In this document: positions 1 to 6,951 of the stretch, in pieces
How positions within the stretch are numbered: the first letter of the stretch is position 1
Layout: each line of letters begins with the position of its first letter
Source of the DNA: an uncultured Campylobacter sp.
GTDB taxonomy: Bacteria > Campylobacterota > Campylobacteria > Campylobacterales > Campylobacteraceae
Length of the DNA: 14,187 nucleotides
Assembly: GCA_905373295.1 (NCBI GenBank)
Contig: CAJPSJ010000020.1
Span: forward strand, 1 to 14,187
Direction: 5' to 3'
Made by a program: the position numbers and the translations under genes
Notes under the pieces: model-generated
What the model was told of the DNA's origin: nothing
Database searches by the model: none
The model's input: only the letters and a program-made list of their open reading frames with translations

Positions 1-276
1 ATCCAAATCCTCCTGCCCCTTAAGGCTCACGTAGCCTCCCAGAGGGATCGCGCTGATGGCGTACTGCGTAGCGCCGATGCGCTTAGTAAAGACCTTCTCG
101 CCGAAACCCACGCTAAAGACGTTCACCCCCACGCCCAGCGCCCGCGCCGCCAAAAAATGCCCCAGCTCGTGGAAAAAGATGAGGAAGCTGATCGCCAGCA
201 CCGTGACCATAAAATTTATCGAGTAAAAATAAAATCCGACCGCGAGGATCGCTAGCGTCAAAATTATGCTTTTCAA
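1..276 (-). CDS. rseP: RseP/MmpA-type site-2 zinc metalloprotease, N-terminal part (cut by window edge)
   Basis: Only the first 92 codons are present. The translation begins MKSIILTLAILAVGFYFYS, a first membrane helix, and continues into a second helix carrying IFFHELGHFLAAR, the HExxH zinc motif of the S2P/M50 intramembrane proteases. It is followed by FSVGFGEKVF and a PLGGYVSLKGQED stretch typical of RseP before its PDZ domain. These inner-membrane proteases cut membrane-anchored regulators and signal-peptide remnants. The start is TTG at 276: an in-frame TGA lies two codons upstream, and an AAAGG ribosome site sits 8 bases before it. A later in-frame ATG (residue 24) would lose the first helix. 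As I recall, rseP directly follows pgsA in C. jejuni; here a restriction-modification module separates them, so rseP may need its own promoter. Identity is secure; the C-terminus is outside the window. Confidence 0.93.
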   Translation of the reverse strand, partial: MKSIILTLAILAVGFYFYSINFMVTVLAISFLIFFHELGHFLAARALGVGVNVFSVGFGEKVFTKRIGATQYAISAIPLGGYVSLKGQEDLD

Positions 277-301
277 ATTTCAAACCTTTGTAAAAAATGG
301 G

Positions 302-337
302 CTAAGCTTACTATTATTTTGCAAATTTTAAGCTTAG
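302..337. repeat. 9-bp inverted repeat with two TAAGCTTA palindromes upstream of rseP
   Basis: CTAAGCTTA at 302-310 is mirrored by TAAGCTTAG at 329-337, with an 18-base AT-rich spacer. Each arm contains the self-complementary octamer TAAGCTTA, so it can be read as a hairpin or as two operator half-sites 27 bases apart. Read on the minus strand, a T-rich stretch (CCCATTTTTT) follows the hairpin, so it could be a weak terminator for the module or a control element for rseP. Confidence 0.4.
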
Positions 338-352
338 AAAAGAGATTGTCTA

Positions 353-378
353 AAAGCATAGCGGTATAAGCATGCTTT
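353..378 (-). terminator. possible terminator hairpin after the specificity-subunit gene
   Basis: ATGCTTT (372-378) and AAAGCAT (353-359) form a 7-bp perfect stem with a 12-base loop, lying 24-49 bases past the stop codon of the specificity gene. On the minus strand the stem runs into a short T run (ATGCTTTTAG). The right half also contains the 10-bp palindrome AAGCATGCTT (368-377). The stem is short and the T tract weak, so this is tentative. Confidence 0.35.
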
Positions 379-401
379 AAAATATATAAATTTAAAATTT
401 T

Positions 402-1534
402 TTATTTCGCAATATCGGCAAGACGCAGATAATAATCAATTAGTTTTTGCGTATGATTTTGTTTAATTTCTTTTATGAAATTTTCCATTAAAGTAAAATT
501 TGGATTTCCATTGCCATTGACCGGGAGCGCAATTTTTTCCTTTTTTAAAGCAGTTTGAGAGCACATTTGATTAAAAGAATAACGATTTCCAAAGGACTTA
601 TTTAAAATAGATACTATGAAAAATCCAATATTTTGATTAAGTTCAAATTTTGGTTTTAAAATATTTATACGACCATGGGATACTGCATAAAATTTTTTTG
701 GCTGATAAAAACATTTCCCAAACATATCTACACTTAAAGAATTACCATCGAATTTTTCACTTAGCTCATCACAATTTTGCACATACGCAACTATCCCATT
801 ATTAAAATTCCCAGAGCTTATTAAAGGATTGTTTCCACTTTGAAGTCTTTTAGCTTGTAAATCACCTTTGGCTAGCAGAATTTCAAACAAATTTGCAAGT
901 TCAAACTCATCCCATTTGCAATTAAGTTTACCAAAAAGACTTGCAGCTATTCGCATGATAGCCTCTTGGATATAATTTGCCAAATGTGAATTCGTAATAA
1001 AAACATCGCCGTTAGGCGAATTATTCTCTCTCTCTCGAAGGGCAAGCGCGTTATGATATAAAATCAGTTTTTGCATTTTAGCTTCTATACTTTTTATATA
1101 ATTTTCCATAAAATTAAAATCAATCATATCGTTAGTTACAGGAAGCCTTATGTATGACTTTTTTAAATCGGTACTCGAAATTTGATCATTATAAACGCCA
1201 TTGAATGATTTTTTAAATAGATTTACCAAAAATAAAGCAGTGTATTTATTAAGCATATATCCTATTGGCTTCAAACTATGAACTTTCATATCTAAACTCG
1301 CCTTATACGGATGATAAAAACAAGTTCCCAAAAAAGAAAAAGATATAAAAAATTTTCTTGAACTCTGTAATTATTTGACGACAAATCATTATAATATCCA
1401 GAAATGCCATTATTTAAATTTGTCACAGATATTCTTGGAGTTTTTCCAGATTTTAATTCATTTTGTGGTATATTTGCTCCAGTTTCAACTATAAAAATAT
1501 CTGTTACTTTAAAATTTCTATACTCCAATTTCAA
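402..1534 (-). pseudogene. type I/IIB restriction-modification specificity subunit (HsdS/BcgI-B-like), frameshifted
   Basis: This is the DNA-recognition subunit of the module. The start frame (TTG at 1534, overlapping the previous stop as TTGA) encodes about 62 sensible residues, FKVTDIFIVETGANIPQ to NNYRVQENF, then ends as junk at 1292. The rest continues in another frame from about 1352 to the stop at 402. Two tandem target-recognition domains are visible: the first ends LPVTNDMIDFNFMENYIK and the second, opening FELANLFEILLAKG, ends LPVNGNGNPNFTLMENFIK. The intact second domain contains SVDMFGKCFYQPKKF, which matches SFSFLGTCFYHPYKA in the first and shows which frame is right. One extra base, or two fewer, in the A6 tract at 1347-1352 (T6 on the coding strand) would restore about 376-377 residues. 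Nearby A5 and A6 tracts (1337-1341, 1330-1335) are alternative sites. A second TTG at 1528 has better spacing from AAAGG. Possible causes are phase variation, decay or a sequencing error. Confidence 0.82.
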
Positions 1535-3321
1535 ACCTTTATCTTTATCTCGTCATCGTCCAAATTTATCTCGCTTTCATATAAAATGCTCTCTAAAATC
1601 GTCTTTTCAAACTCTTTTTTATCGATACCATTTTCAAAAAGCATATAATCAAGCACGACTTTTTTAAAATCTTGCTCGGTTATCTCAAATTTAGGCTCGG
1701 ACATTTTATACTGCAAGCTCTCATTCGGCTTTATCCACTGGCAGCTTTCATCGCCGCCTTGTTTATATATCACATCTACCCAATAATCTTCAAGCTCTTG
1801 CCATTTGCCTTTTAGATCATGACGCCCTTGATTTTTAACGGTTTCTAACCCGTCCTCTTTTATATAACAACCAAAAATTTCCTTGTTTCCTTGCGGCTCA
1901 TGCGCTTTAAATATAAAAATCGATGTTTCATTCGCGCCTTTCATGCGAGCAAAAACTTCTTTTGGGAGTTTGATGATTTTTAAAAGAGAATGTTTTTTGA
2001 GCCATTTTAAAACTTGTTTGCGACCCACTTCAAGTTTATTGCTCGGTAATAAAAACGCGCAAATCGCGCCGTCCTCGACATTATCAAGTACGTTTTTTAC
2101 TATTTTTAAGCAACCGAATTTATTTTCATAAGGCGGATTCATCAAAACTTTTGTGATATTCTTGCTTTTTATCCATTTGCAAGCCGCTTCGCCTCTAGCG
2201 TCGTCGTGAGTTAAATTGGTTTTTCCGTCTTTATGAATTAACATATTTGCGCAAGCTAGAGCAAATAGCTCTTTATCAAATTCTATTCCAAAAAGTCTAT
2301 CATTTTGTATAATCTTAACCGCGCTTTCATTGAAATTTCCACCGACTTCGTTTATCATATTATTCATAGCTTTTACTAAAAATGCACCACTACCGCAGCA
2401 TGCGTCTAAAATTTTATCTTTGTAGCTAACGTTCGCGATACGATACATTAGACTTGTAATATGATCCGGCGTAAAAACTTGACCCGCTTCGCTCTTGCCC
2501 TTATAGCGAGTAAATTCGTTAAAGAAAATTCCCATAACGTCTTCGCCGTTCCAACTTTCGGCTTTTATATAGCCTGAAATCGAAACGACATCGTCGATAA
2601 AGCTATCAATTGCTTTTTGATTTTTTGTGTAGTTAAAACTAATTAAATTAAACTGCTCTTTTATAATGTCTAGCTTTAAATTTAATGCCTTTTGCTCACT
2701 ATACGAGCTTTCAAGAGTTTTTATGATCTCGCTTTGCAGAGTTGCGAAATCGCGCCCTTTAAGACCGGCTAAATTTGCGCCTTTTCTATCGGCTACCAAA
2801 GCGCAAGCTGTAAAAATCATCCTATGCTTTAGGTTGTTGATGCCAAAATTTATATGTAGGTTATCATTTATTGATTTAGTACATAAGTAAATTTTAGGCT
2901 TATCTATACTGCTCTGAGTAAATAGCTTAAGATAGTAATCTTTGCTAAAAAGCTCACTATCTTCTCTATAAAATTTATCGTTTTTATAAATTATTGCTTC
3001 GTTGCCATTATATAAAATACCTATTACTTGATTGTATTTGCTTCTTGTTATGTTTATATATTCTTGAAGTTGCGGTAAATTTTGATCCAGATTTGAATTC
3101 GGCTCATAGGCTTTGGTCTCTAAAATTATGGCAACTTCGTTTATATCGTGCGGAAAATACCAACCGTCGGGCTTTTTATTAACCCCGCTAAAACCAAGTT
3201 CATTAAACGTAGTTATTTGTCCGACGCCGCTTTTAGCGTATTTTGAATCTTGAAATTTTAGTAACGCTCCAGCATTTTGCCTAATTACATCTTCGCTAAC
3301 TCTCGAAGTCCCATACATCAT
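1531..3321 (-). CDS. fused restriction nuclease and N6-adenine DNA methyltransferase (BcgI-A-like, type IIB/type I-like)
   Basis: A 596-residue protein joining cleavage and methylation in one chain. The N-terminal 150 residues look like a PD-(D/E)xK nuclease: P51-D52, then a hydrophobic strand ending E68-T-K70. A helical stretch leads to the methyltransferase: GQVFTPDHI (about 280-288), motif I DACCGSGAF (306-314) for S-adenosylmethionine and motif IV NPPY (395-398), the signature of N6-adenine enzymes. The C-terminus is a hydrophilic tail. Length and layout match BcgI A (about 640 residues), which needs its B subunit for both activities and cuts on both sides of its site. The next gene, overlapping by 4 bases, is that specificity partner. 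The start ATG at 3321 has AAGGA 8 bases upstream. The gene is much more AT-rich than pgsA and the genes beyond it, suggesting transfer. With the partner frameshifted it may be inactive here. A type IIG or type I-like label is the main alternative. Confidence 0.85.
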   Translation of the reverse strand: MMYGTSRVSEDVIRQNAGALLKFQDSKYAKSGVGQITTFNELGFSGVNKKPDGWYFPHDINEVAIILETKAYEPNSNLDQNLPQLQEYINITRSKYNQVIGILYNGNEAIIYKNDKFYREDSELFSKDYYLKLFTQSSIDKPKIYLCTKSINDNLHINFGINNLKHRMIFTACALVADRKGANLAGLKGRDFATLQSEIIKTLESSYSEQKALNLKLDIIKEQFNLISFNYTKNQKAIDSFIDDVVSISGYIKAESWNGEDVMGIFFNEFTRYKGKSEAGQVFTPDHITSLMYRIANVSYKDKILDACCGSGAFLVKAMNNMINEVGGNFNESAVKIIQNDRLFGIEFDKELFALACANMLIHKDGKTNLTHDDARGEAACKWIKSKNITKVLMNPPYENKFGCLKIVKNVLDNVEDGAICAFLLPSNKLEVGRKQVLKWLKKHSLLKIIKLPKEVFARMKGANETSIFIFKAHEPQGNKEIFGCYIKEDGLETVKNQGRHDLKGKWQELEDYWVDVIYKQGGDESCQWIKPNESLQYKMSEPKFEITEQDFKKVVLDYMLFENGIDKKEFEKTILESILYESEINLDDDEIKIKV

Positions 3322-3474
3322 AACAATTTTCCTTAATTTTGCCTATATATTACTATTAATCTAATGAGCGGCACGTAGATTTTTATCCTACATACACCCA
3401 AGGATAAGATTGCATAATTTGTGATCCATCATATTTCATTTGGTTCAAATTTTATTCCAAATTTAAACCAAACT
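3322..3474 (-). promoter_or_regulatory. leader region of the restriction-modification module
   Basis: This 153-bp gap between pgsA and the fused nuclease-methyltransferase gene should hold the module's promoter. On the minus strand a TAATAT stretch about 20 bases upstream of the start codon is a possible -10 element. A 6-bp inverted repeat, TTATCC (3383-3388) and GGATAA (3402-3407) with a 13-base spacer, and a nearby AATCTA/TAGATT pair could be operator sites. No separate controller (C) protein gene is present. Confidence 0.35.
3439..3472 (-). terminator. 14-bp stem-loop just after pgsA
   Basis: Two 14-base arms (3439-3452 and 3459-3472) pair with a single G-T wobble around a 6-base loop. 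The structure starts 2 bases past the pgsA stop codon. No T tract follows on the minus strand, so it is not a textbook intrinsic terminator. It may protect the 3' end of the long operon message or attenuate read-through into the module. Confidence 0.5.
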
Positions 3475-4029
3475 CTAACTCTTTTTCGTAGTCTTGGCAT
3501 ACGCCGCGATGTATTCAAAGCCCGAATATAGCGTCAGCGCAACTGCGATCCAGAGTAGGGTGTTTGCATAGGGCCACTGCATCGTGAGCCAGCCGATAGC
3601 GATCATCTGAAAGACCGTCTTTACCTTACCCGCCATCGACGCGGCGACCTCTATGCCGTCGCCCGCCATCGCCACGCGAAGACCCGTGATGAAAAACTCG
3701 CGGATTAGGATCAGATAGATCGCCCACGGACTGGCGCGCCCGATAAACATAAGCCCCAAAAAGCCCGCAAGCGTTAGCATCTTATCGGCGAGCGGATCGA
3801 TGATGGCGCCTAGTTTGGTCTTCTGGTTCCAAGAGCGCGCGATGTATCCGTCGAAAAAGTCCGTGACGGAGGCGATGACGAAGACTAGCGCGGCAAAATA
3901 ATCGATCCAGCTAACGTGCACTGAGCCCACCGTGCCGCCGTTCGCATGGCCGGCTAGTAAGATCAGCCAGAAAAACAGCGGCGCCAGCGCAACGCGAAAG
4001 CTCGCCAAAATATTGGGTAAATTTAGCAT
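3475..4029 (-). CDS. pgsA: CDP-diacylglycerol--glycerol-3-phosphate 3-phosphatidyltransferase
   Basis: PgsA makes phosphatidylglycerol phosphate from CDP-diacylglycerol and glycerol-3-phosphate at the inner membrane, the committed step towards phosphatidylglycerol and cardiolipin. The 184-residue length is normal. The protein opens MLNLPNILASFRV, as PgsA proteins do. It carries the complete CDP-alcohol phosphotransferase signature D57-x2-D60-G61-x2-A64-R65-x8-G74-x3-D78-x3-D82, whose aspartates bind the metal ions and the CDP group. Several hydrophobic helices follow, including one near 90-110 and one near 143-172. The start ATG at 4029 overlaps the stop of the upstream reductase gene by one base (TAATG), implying translational coupling. 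No strong ribosome site is visible, consistent with that. A stem-loop follows the stop codon and then the restriction-modification module, where rseP would be expected. Confidence 0.95.
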   Translation of the reverse strand: MLNLPNILASFRVALAPLFFWLILLAGHANGGTVGSVHVSWIDYFAALVFVIASVTDFFDGYIARSWNQKTKLGAIIDPLADKMLTLAGFLGLMFIGRASPWAIYLILIREFFITGLRVAMAGDGIEVAASMAGKVKTVFQMIAIGWLTMQWPYANTLLWIAVALTLYSGFEYIAAYAKTTKKS

Positions 4030-4808
4030 TATTTAAAGGTCGTTCCGCCGTCGACGATGAAGGTGTGCCCCGTCACCCAGCTAGCCTTGCTCGAGCACAG
4101 AAATAAACATGCTCCCGCCAAATCCTCCGGCTGTCCCATGCGTCCTAAAGGGCTAAGCTCGGCGGTCTTGTCGCGCACCTCTTCGTAGTTCGTAAAAGCC
4201 CTAAGCGCGTCCGTCTCGATCGGTCCGCCGCTTACTACGTTTACGCGGATGTTTTTCTCTCCAAGCTCGGTCGCGGCGTAGCGTGCCATCGCTTCAACCG
4301 CGGCTTTTGCCGTGCCGTGACCCGCGTAGTTTTCGATATAGACTAAATTTCCCGTAGAGCTAAGCGAGATGATCGAGCCGCCGCCTACCGCTTCCATGCG
4401 TTTTGCGGCTTCTTGCGCGCCCACGACGAAAGCATTTACGGTCGCGGTAAAGATATTGTTGATGCCGCGCGGCTTTAGCCTCATAAATTTAGTGTATCCG
4501 CCCGCGACCGCGCGACCCGAGATGATGGCGTTTGAGATGAAAAAATCCACTCGCGCAAAATCTTCGTCGATCTTGGCAAAGAGCTCCTTGTAGGTCTCGG
4601 GCTCTAAGATATTTAGCGCATAAGCGCGCGCCTTGATGCCGTAAGCCTTCTCAAGCTCGGTTGCTTGCGAAGTCGCCAGCTCCTCGTTGGAATTATACGT
4701 AAAGGCGATATTTGCCCCCGCGGCTGCAAATTCCAAAACTATCGCCCTGCCTATGCCTCTCGTGCCGCCGCTTATAACTAGCGTTTTTCCTTTAAATTCG
4801 TTAGTCAA
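4029..4808 (-). CDS. FabL-type enoyl-[acyl-carrier-protein] reductase (short-chain dehydrogenase family)
   Basis: A 259-residue SDR protein. The Rossmann nucleotide loop is SGGTRGIG (13-20). The active site is the diagnostic part: Y161 and K168 are spaced Y-x6-K, as in the enoyl-ACP reductases FabI and FabL, while the position of the ordinary SDR tyrosine (K minus 4) is His164. The VYIENY stretch before it and VSGGPIETDALRAF (192-205), LSPLGRM and FIVDGGTTF closely resemble Bacillus FabL as I remember it. It should therefore reduce trans-2-enoyl-ACP in fatty acid elongation, probably with NADPH. The start is TTG at 4808, directly after the dapA stop, and is supported by AAAGGA 6 bases upstream. 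It overlaps pgsA by one base. C. jejuni carries a similar gene (Cj0807) next to dapA, plus a separate FabI. I am sure of the family and fairly sure of the FabL assignment; another SDR substrate cannot be excluded. Confidence 0.82.
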   Translation of the reverse strand: MTNEFKGKTLVISGGTRGIGRAIVLEFAAAGANIAFTYNSNEELATSQATELEKAYGIKARAYALNILEPETYKELFAKIDEDFARVDFFISNAIISGRAVAGGYTKFMRLKPRGINNIFTATVNAFVVGAQEAAKRMEAVGGGSIISLSSTGNLVYIENYAGHGTAKAAVEAMARYAATELGEKNIRVNVVSGGPIETDALRAFTNYEEVRDKTAELSPLGRMGQPEDLAGACLFLCSSKASWVTGHTFIVDGGTTFK

Positions 4809-5705
4809 TTAAAATCCTTTGATAGTGTATTGTTTCATTACGTTTTCTATTTTTTTGAGATTTTCTGCGCTCGGCTCGCAAAGCGGCAAGCGGTACTCTA
4901 AACTCGGCGTCAGGCCTGCAATATACATCGCCGCTTTGATCGGGATCGGATTGCTCTCGCAGAATAAAATTTTATTGATCGCGTAGAGATCGTCGTTGAT
5001 CTGCTTGGCCTTTAAAAACTCATTTTGCAGCGCAAATTTCGTTAGCTTCGCCGTGTAATCGGGCAGTAAATTTGCGGTGACCGAGATCACTCCCTTGCCG
5101 CCGTTACTTAGGATCGGATAGTTGATCGCATCCTCGCCGCTAAGCACGCTAAGGCGCGGCTCGTGCGCGAGCAGATCGACGCATTTATCGATGCTGCCGC
5201 TGGCTTCTTTGACGCCGTAGATATTCTCGCAGTCGTTAAAAAGCTTGATGATCGTATCTGCGGCTATGTCGCAGCCGGTGCGCCCTGGCACGTTGTAGAG
5301 CAGTACCGGCAGATCTACCGAGCTCGCGATCGCCTTGTAGTGCAGATACAACCCCTTTTGGGTGGGTTTATTGTAGTAGGGCGCTACGGATAAAATTCCG
5401 TCCGCGCCGTGAGCCTGCGCAAACTGCGCGAGCCCGATCGCTTCGTGAGTTGCATTGCTGCCCGCGCCCGCTAGCACCTTGACGTCCGTGCCCTTGCACG
5501 CATCTACGGCGATCTCGATACAGACGCGGTGCTCGTCGTGCGTCAGCGTCGCGCTCTCGCCCGTGGTACCGACGGGCACGACCGCGCTTATGCCGTTTGC
5601 GATCTGTCTTTTGATGAGCTTAGCGTAGGTCTGCTCGTCTAGTTTGCCCTCTTTAAAAGGCGTGATCAGCGCCGTCATAGAGCCGATTATGACATTTTTA
5701 TTCAT
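4809..5705 (-). CDS. dapA: 4-hydroxy-tetrahydrodipicolinate synthase
   Basis: DapA condenses pyruvate with aspartate semialdehyde, the first committed step to diaminopimelate (peptidoglycan) and lysine, in the cytoplasm. The 298-residue length is standard. It is a TIM barrel with the Schiff-base lysine K166 in GVKEASG, Y137 in LLYNVPGRTG (the proton relay), T47-T48 in GTTGES and R142 for substrate. The lysine-inhibition site known from C. jejuni DapA is also conserved: S51, H56, H59, N84, E88 and Y110. Feedback inhibition by lysine is therefore likely. The ATG at 5705 lies inside the end of the upstream protease gene (8-base overlap) and has a good AAAGGA site 5 bases upstream. The stop abuts the TTG of the reductase gene, so the genes are surely co-transcribed. 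Confidence 0.97.
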   Translation of the reverse strand: MNKNVIIGSMTALITPFKEGKLDEQTYAKLIKRQIANGISAVVPVGTTGESATLTHDEHRVCIEIAVDACKGTDVKVLAGAGSNATHEAIGLAQFAQAHGADGILSVAPYYNKPTQKGLYLHYKAIASSVDLPVLLYNVPGRTGCDIAADTIIKLFNDCENIYGVKEASGSIDKCVDLLAHEPRLSVLSGEDAINYPILSNGGKGVISVTANLLPDYTAKLTKFALQNEFLKAKQINDDLYAINKILFCESNPIPIKAAMYIAGLTPSLEYRLPLCEPSAENLKKIENVMKQYTIKGF

Positions 5706-6951
5706 CGTTTTCCTTTCGTAAGATAATGCTCGTGGAGCTTTTAAGGCTTAAATAGGTTTTCATCGCTTTTTTAACCGCGTTTTTATCTAGACTTTTGATT
5801 TCACGCTCCAGCCTAAATAGCGCGTCCAGATCACCGCGGACGATATAGCTGCCATACATCTGCGCTACCTTGCTAGCGCTGTCGAGGGAGTAGATCAGAT
5901 CGCTACTTAGGGTGTTTTTGATCTTTAGCATATCATCGTCGCTTATTTTAGCTTTTTTGGCTTTTTCGATCAGCGCTAAAATTTCACTCCTCAGCGCCTC
6001 GCCACTTACGCCTTGGTTGCAAACGGCAAAGACTATAAATAAATTCTCGTCCTTAGCGCTCATATCGTAGATGTTGATCTGATTGGCGAGCTTTTTCTCA
6101 TCGACTAGCACGCGCTGCAAAAGCGAGCTCTTGCCGCCGCTAAGATATATATCCATCGCTTTGATCGCCGCGGCGTCAGGGTGGTTAAACGGCGGAATTT
6201 TAAAGGCGACCGCCACGATCTGCGCCTCGCTGTTTTTATAAATAACGCTAAGCTTCTCGCCGTCTTGCGCGGGCTCGGTGCAGTGAAGGTGCGGAATTTC
6301 GCTTTTGTTTTTTACCGGCGCGAAGTATTTTTTAGCCGCATCAAACGCCGCCTTTTCGCCGATGTCGCCGGTGATCAGCAGCACGGCGTTTCGCGGCTGA
6401 TAAAATTTAGCGTGAAATTCCTTGATATCTTTGATGCTCCAGTTTTCGATGTCCTTACGAAAGCCGATCGGCGTCCAGTGGTACGGGTGGTACAAAAACG
6501 CGGCGTTATAGAGCCTAAAAAATAGGTATCCGAACGGATCGTTATCGGTGCGCCACAGCCGCTCCTCGAGCACGACCTTGCGCTCGGGCTGAAATTCTTT
6601 GTCTTTGAGGCTTAAGTTTTGCATGATGTCGGCGTAAAGATCCAGGCAGACCTCTAAATTTGAGCTCGCGCACTTGATGAAGTAGTGCGTGTAATCAAAG
6701 CCCGTGCTTGCGTTATTCACGCCGCCGAATCCCTTTACGATCGCATCAAACTCGCCCGCCTTGCGATTTTTCGTGGATTTAAAATTTAGATGCTCCAGCA
6801 TGTGCGCGATGCCGCTTTTGCCCATCACCTCGTCGCGCGAGCCGACGTTGTAAAACACGTCCACGCTGATGACGCCGCTGCCTTTATTCATCGGGATGTG
6901 ATAAATTTGAAGCCCGTTTTGCAGCGCGATTTTCTTAAATTTCGGAAACAT
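5698..6951 (-). CDS. M16 family zinc peptidase
   Basis: A 417-residue M16 (pitrilysin/processing-peptidase-like) protein. The inverted zinc motif HxxEH is H50-M-L-E53-H54. The third ligand is expected about 75 residues later and is supplied by E129 or E130 in VVLEERLWRTDND. The C-terminal half has the usual inactive-lobe features, such as GGKSSLLQRVLVDEKKLA around 275-292. There is no signal peptide, so it probably acts in the cytoplasm, although some relatives are exported. The substrate is unknown. C. jejuni has the same gene (Cj0805) between pyrD and dapA. The start ATG at 6951 overlaps the stop of the enlarged pyrD gene by one base (TAATG), and its end overlaps dapA by 8 bases. Translation is probably coupled at both ends, since no close strong ribosome site is seen. 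Confidence 0.92.
   Translation of the reverse strand: MFPKFKKIALQNGLQIYHIPMNKGSGVISVDVFYNVGSRDEVMGKSGIAHMLEHLNFKSTKNRKAGEFDAIVKGFGGVNNASTGFDYTHYFIKCASSNLEVCLDLYADIMQNLSLKDKEFQPERKVVLEERLWRTDNDPFGYLFFRLYNAAFLYHPYHWTPIGFRKDIENWSIKDIKEFHAKFYQPRNAVLLITGDIGEKAAFDAAKKYFAPVKNKSEIPHLHCTEPAQDGEKLSVIYKNSEAQIVAVAFKIPPFNHPDAAAIKAMDIYLSGGKSSLLQRVLVDEKKLANQINIYDMSAKDENLFIVFAVCNQGVSGEALRSEILALIEKAKKAKISDDDMLKIKNTLSSDLIYSLDSASKVAQMYGSYIVRGDLDALFRLEREIKSLDKNAVKKAMKTYLSLKSSTSIILRKENDE

Larger units (their letters stand above)
277..401. other. AT-rich intergenic region between the specificity gene and rseP
   Basis: This stretch separates the end of the specificity-subunit gene from the rseP ribosome site. It holds two inverted-repeat structures, listed separately, and no open frame of note. 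A promoter for rseP probably lies here because the restriction-modification module has cut it off from pgsA. On the minus strand a TAAAAT or AATAAT stretch around 315-335 could serve as a -10 element. Campylobacter promoters usually lack a clear -35 box, so I cannot place it firmly. Confidence 0.4.

Noticed and set aside
1292..1534. 80-residue frame as an independent small gene
   Set aside because: Its first 62 residues are the start of the first recognition domain, and the last 18 are out-of-frame sequence. It is better explained as the 5' part of the frameshifted specificity gene.
1404..1667. plus-strand frames opposite the restriction-modification genes
   Set aside because: They are shadows of the specificity and methyltransferase genes, whose minus-strand translations contain clear family motifs.
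300..3475. search for an integrase, transposase, tRNA target or terminal repeats bounding the restriction-modification module
   Set aside because: Neither flank shows a recombinase gene, tRNA end or matching direct repeat long enough to be convincing, so I do not call the module a mobile element.
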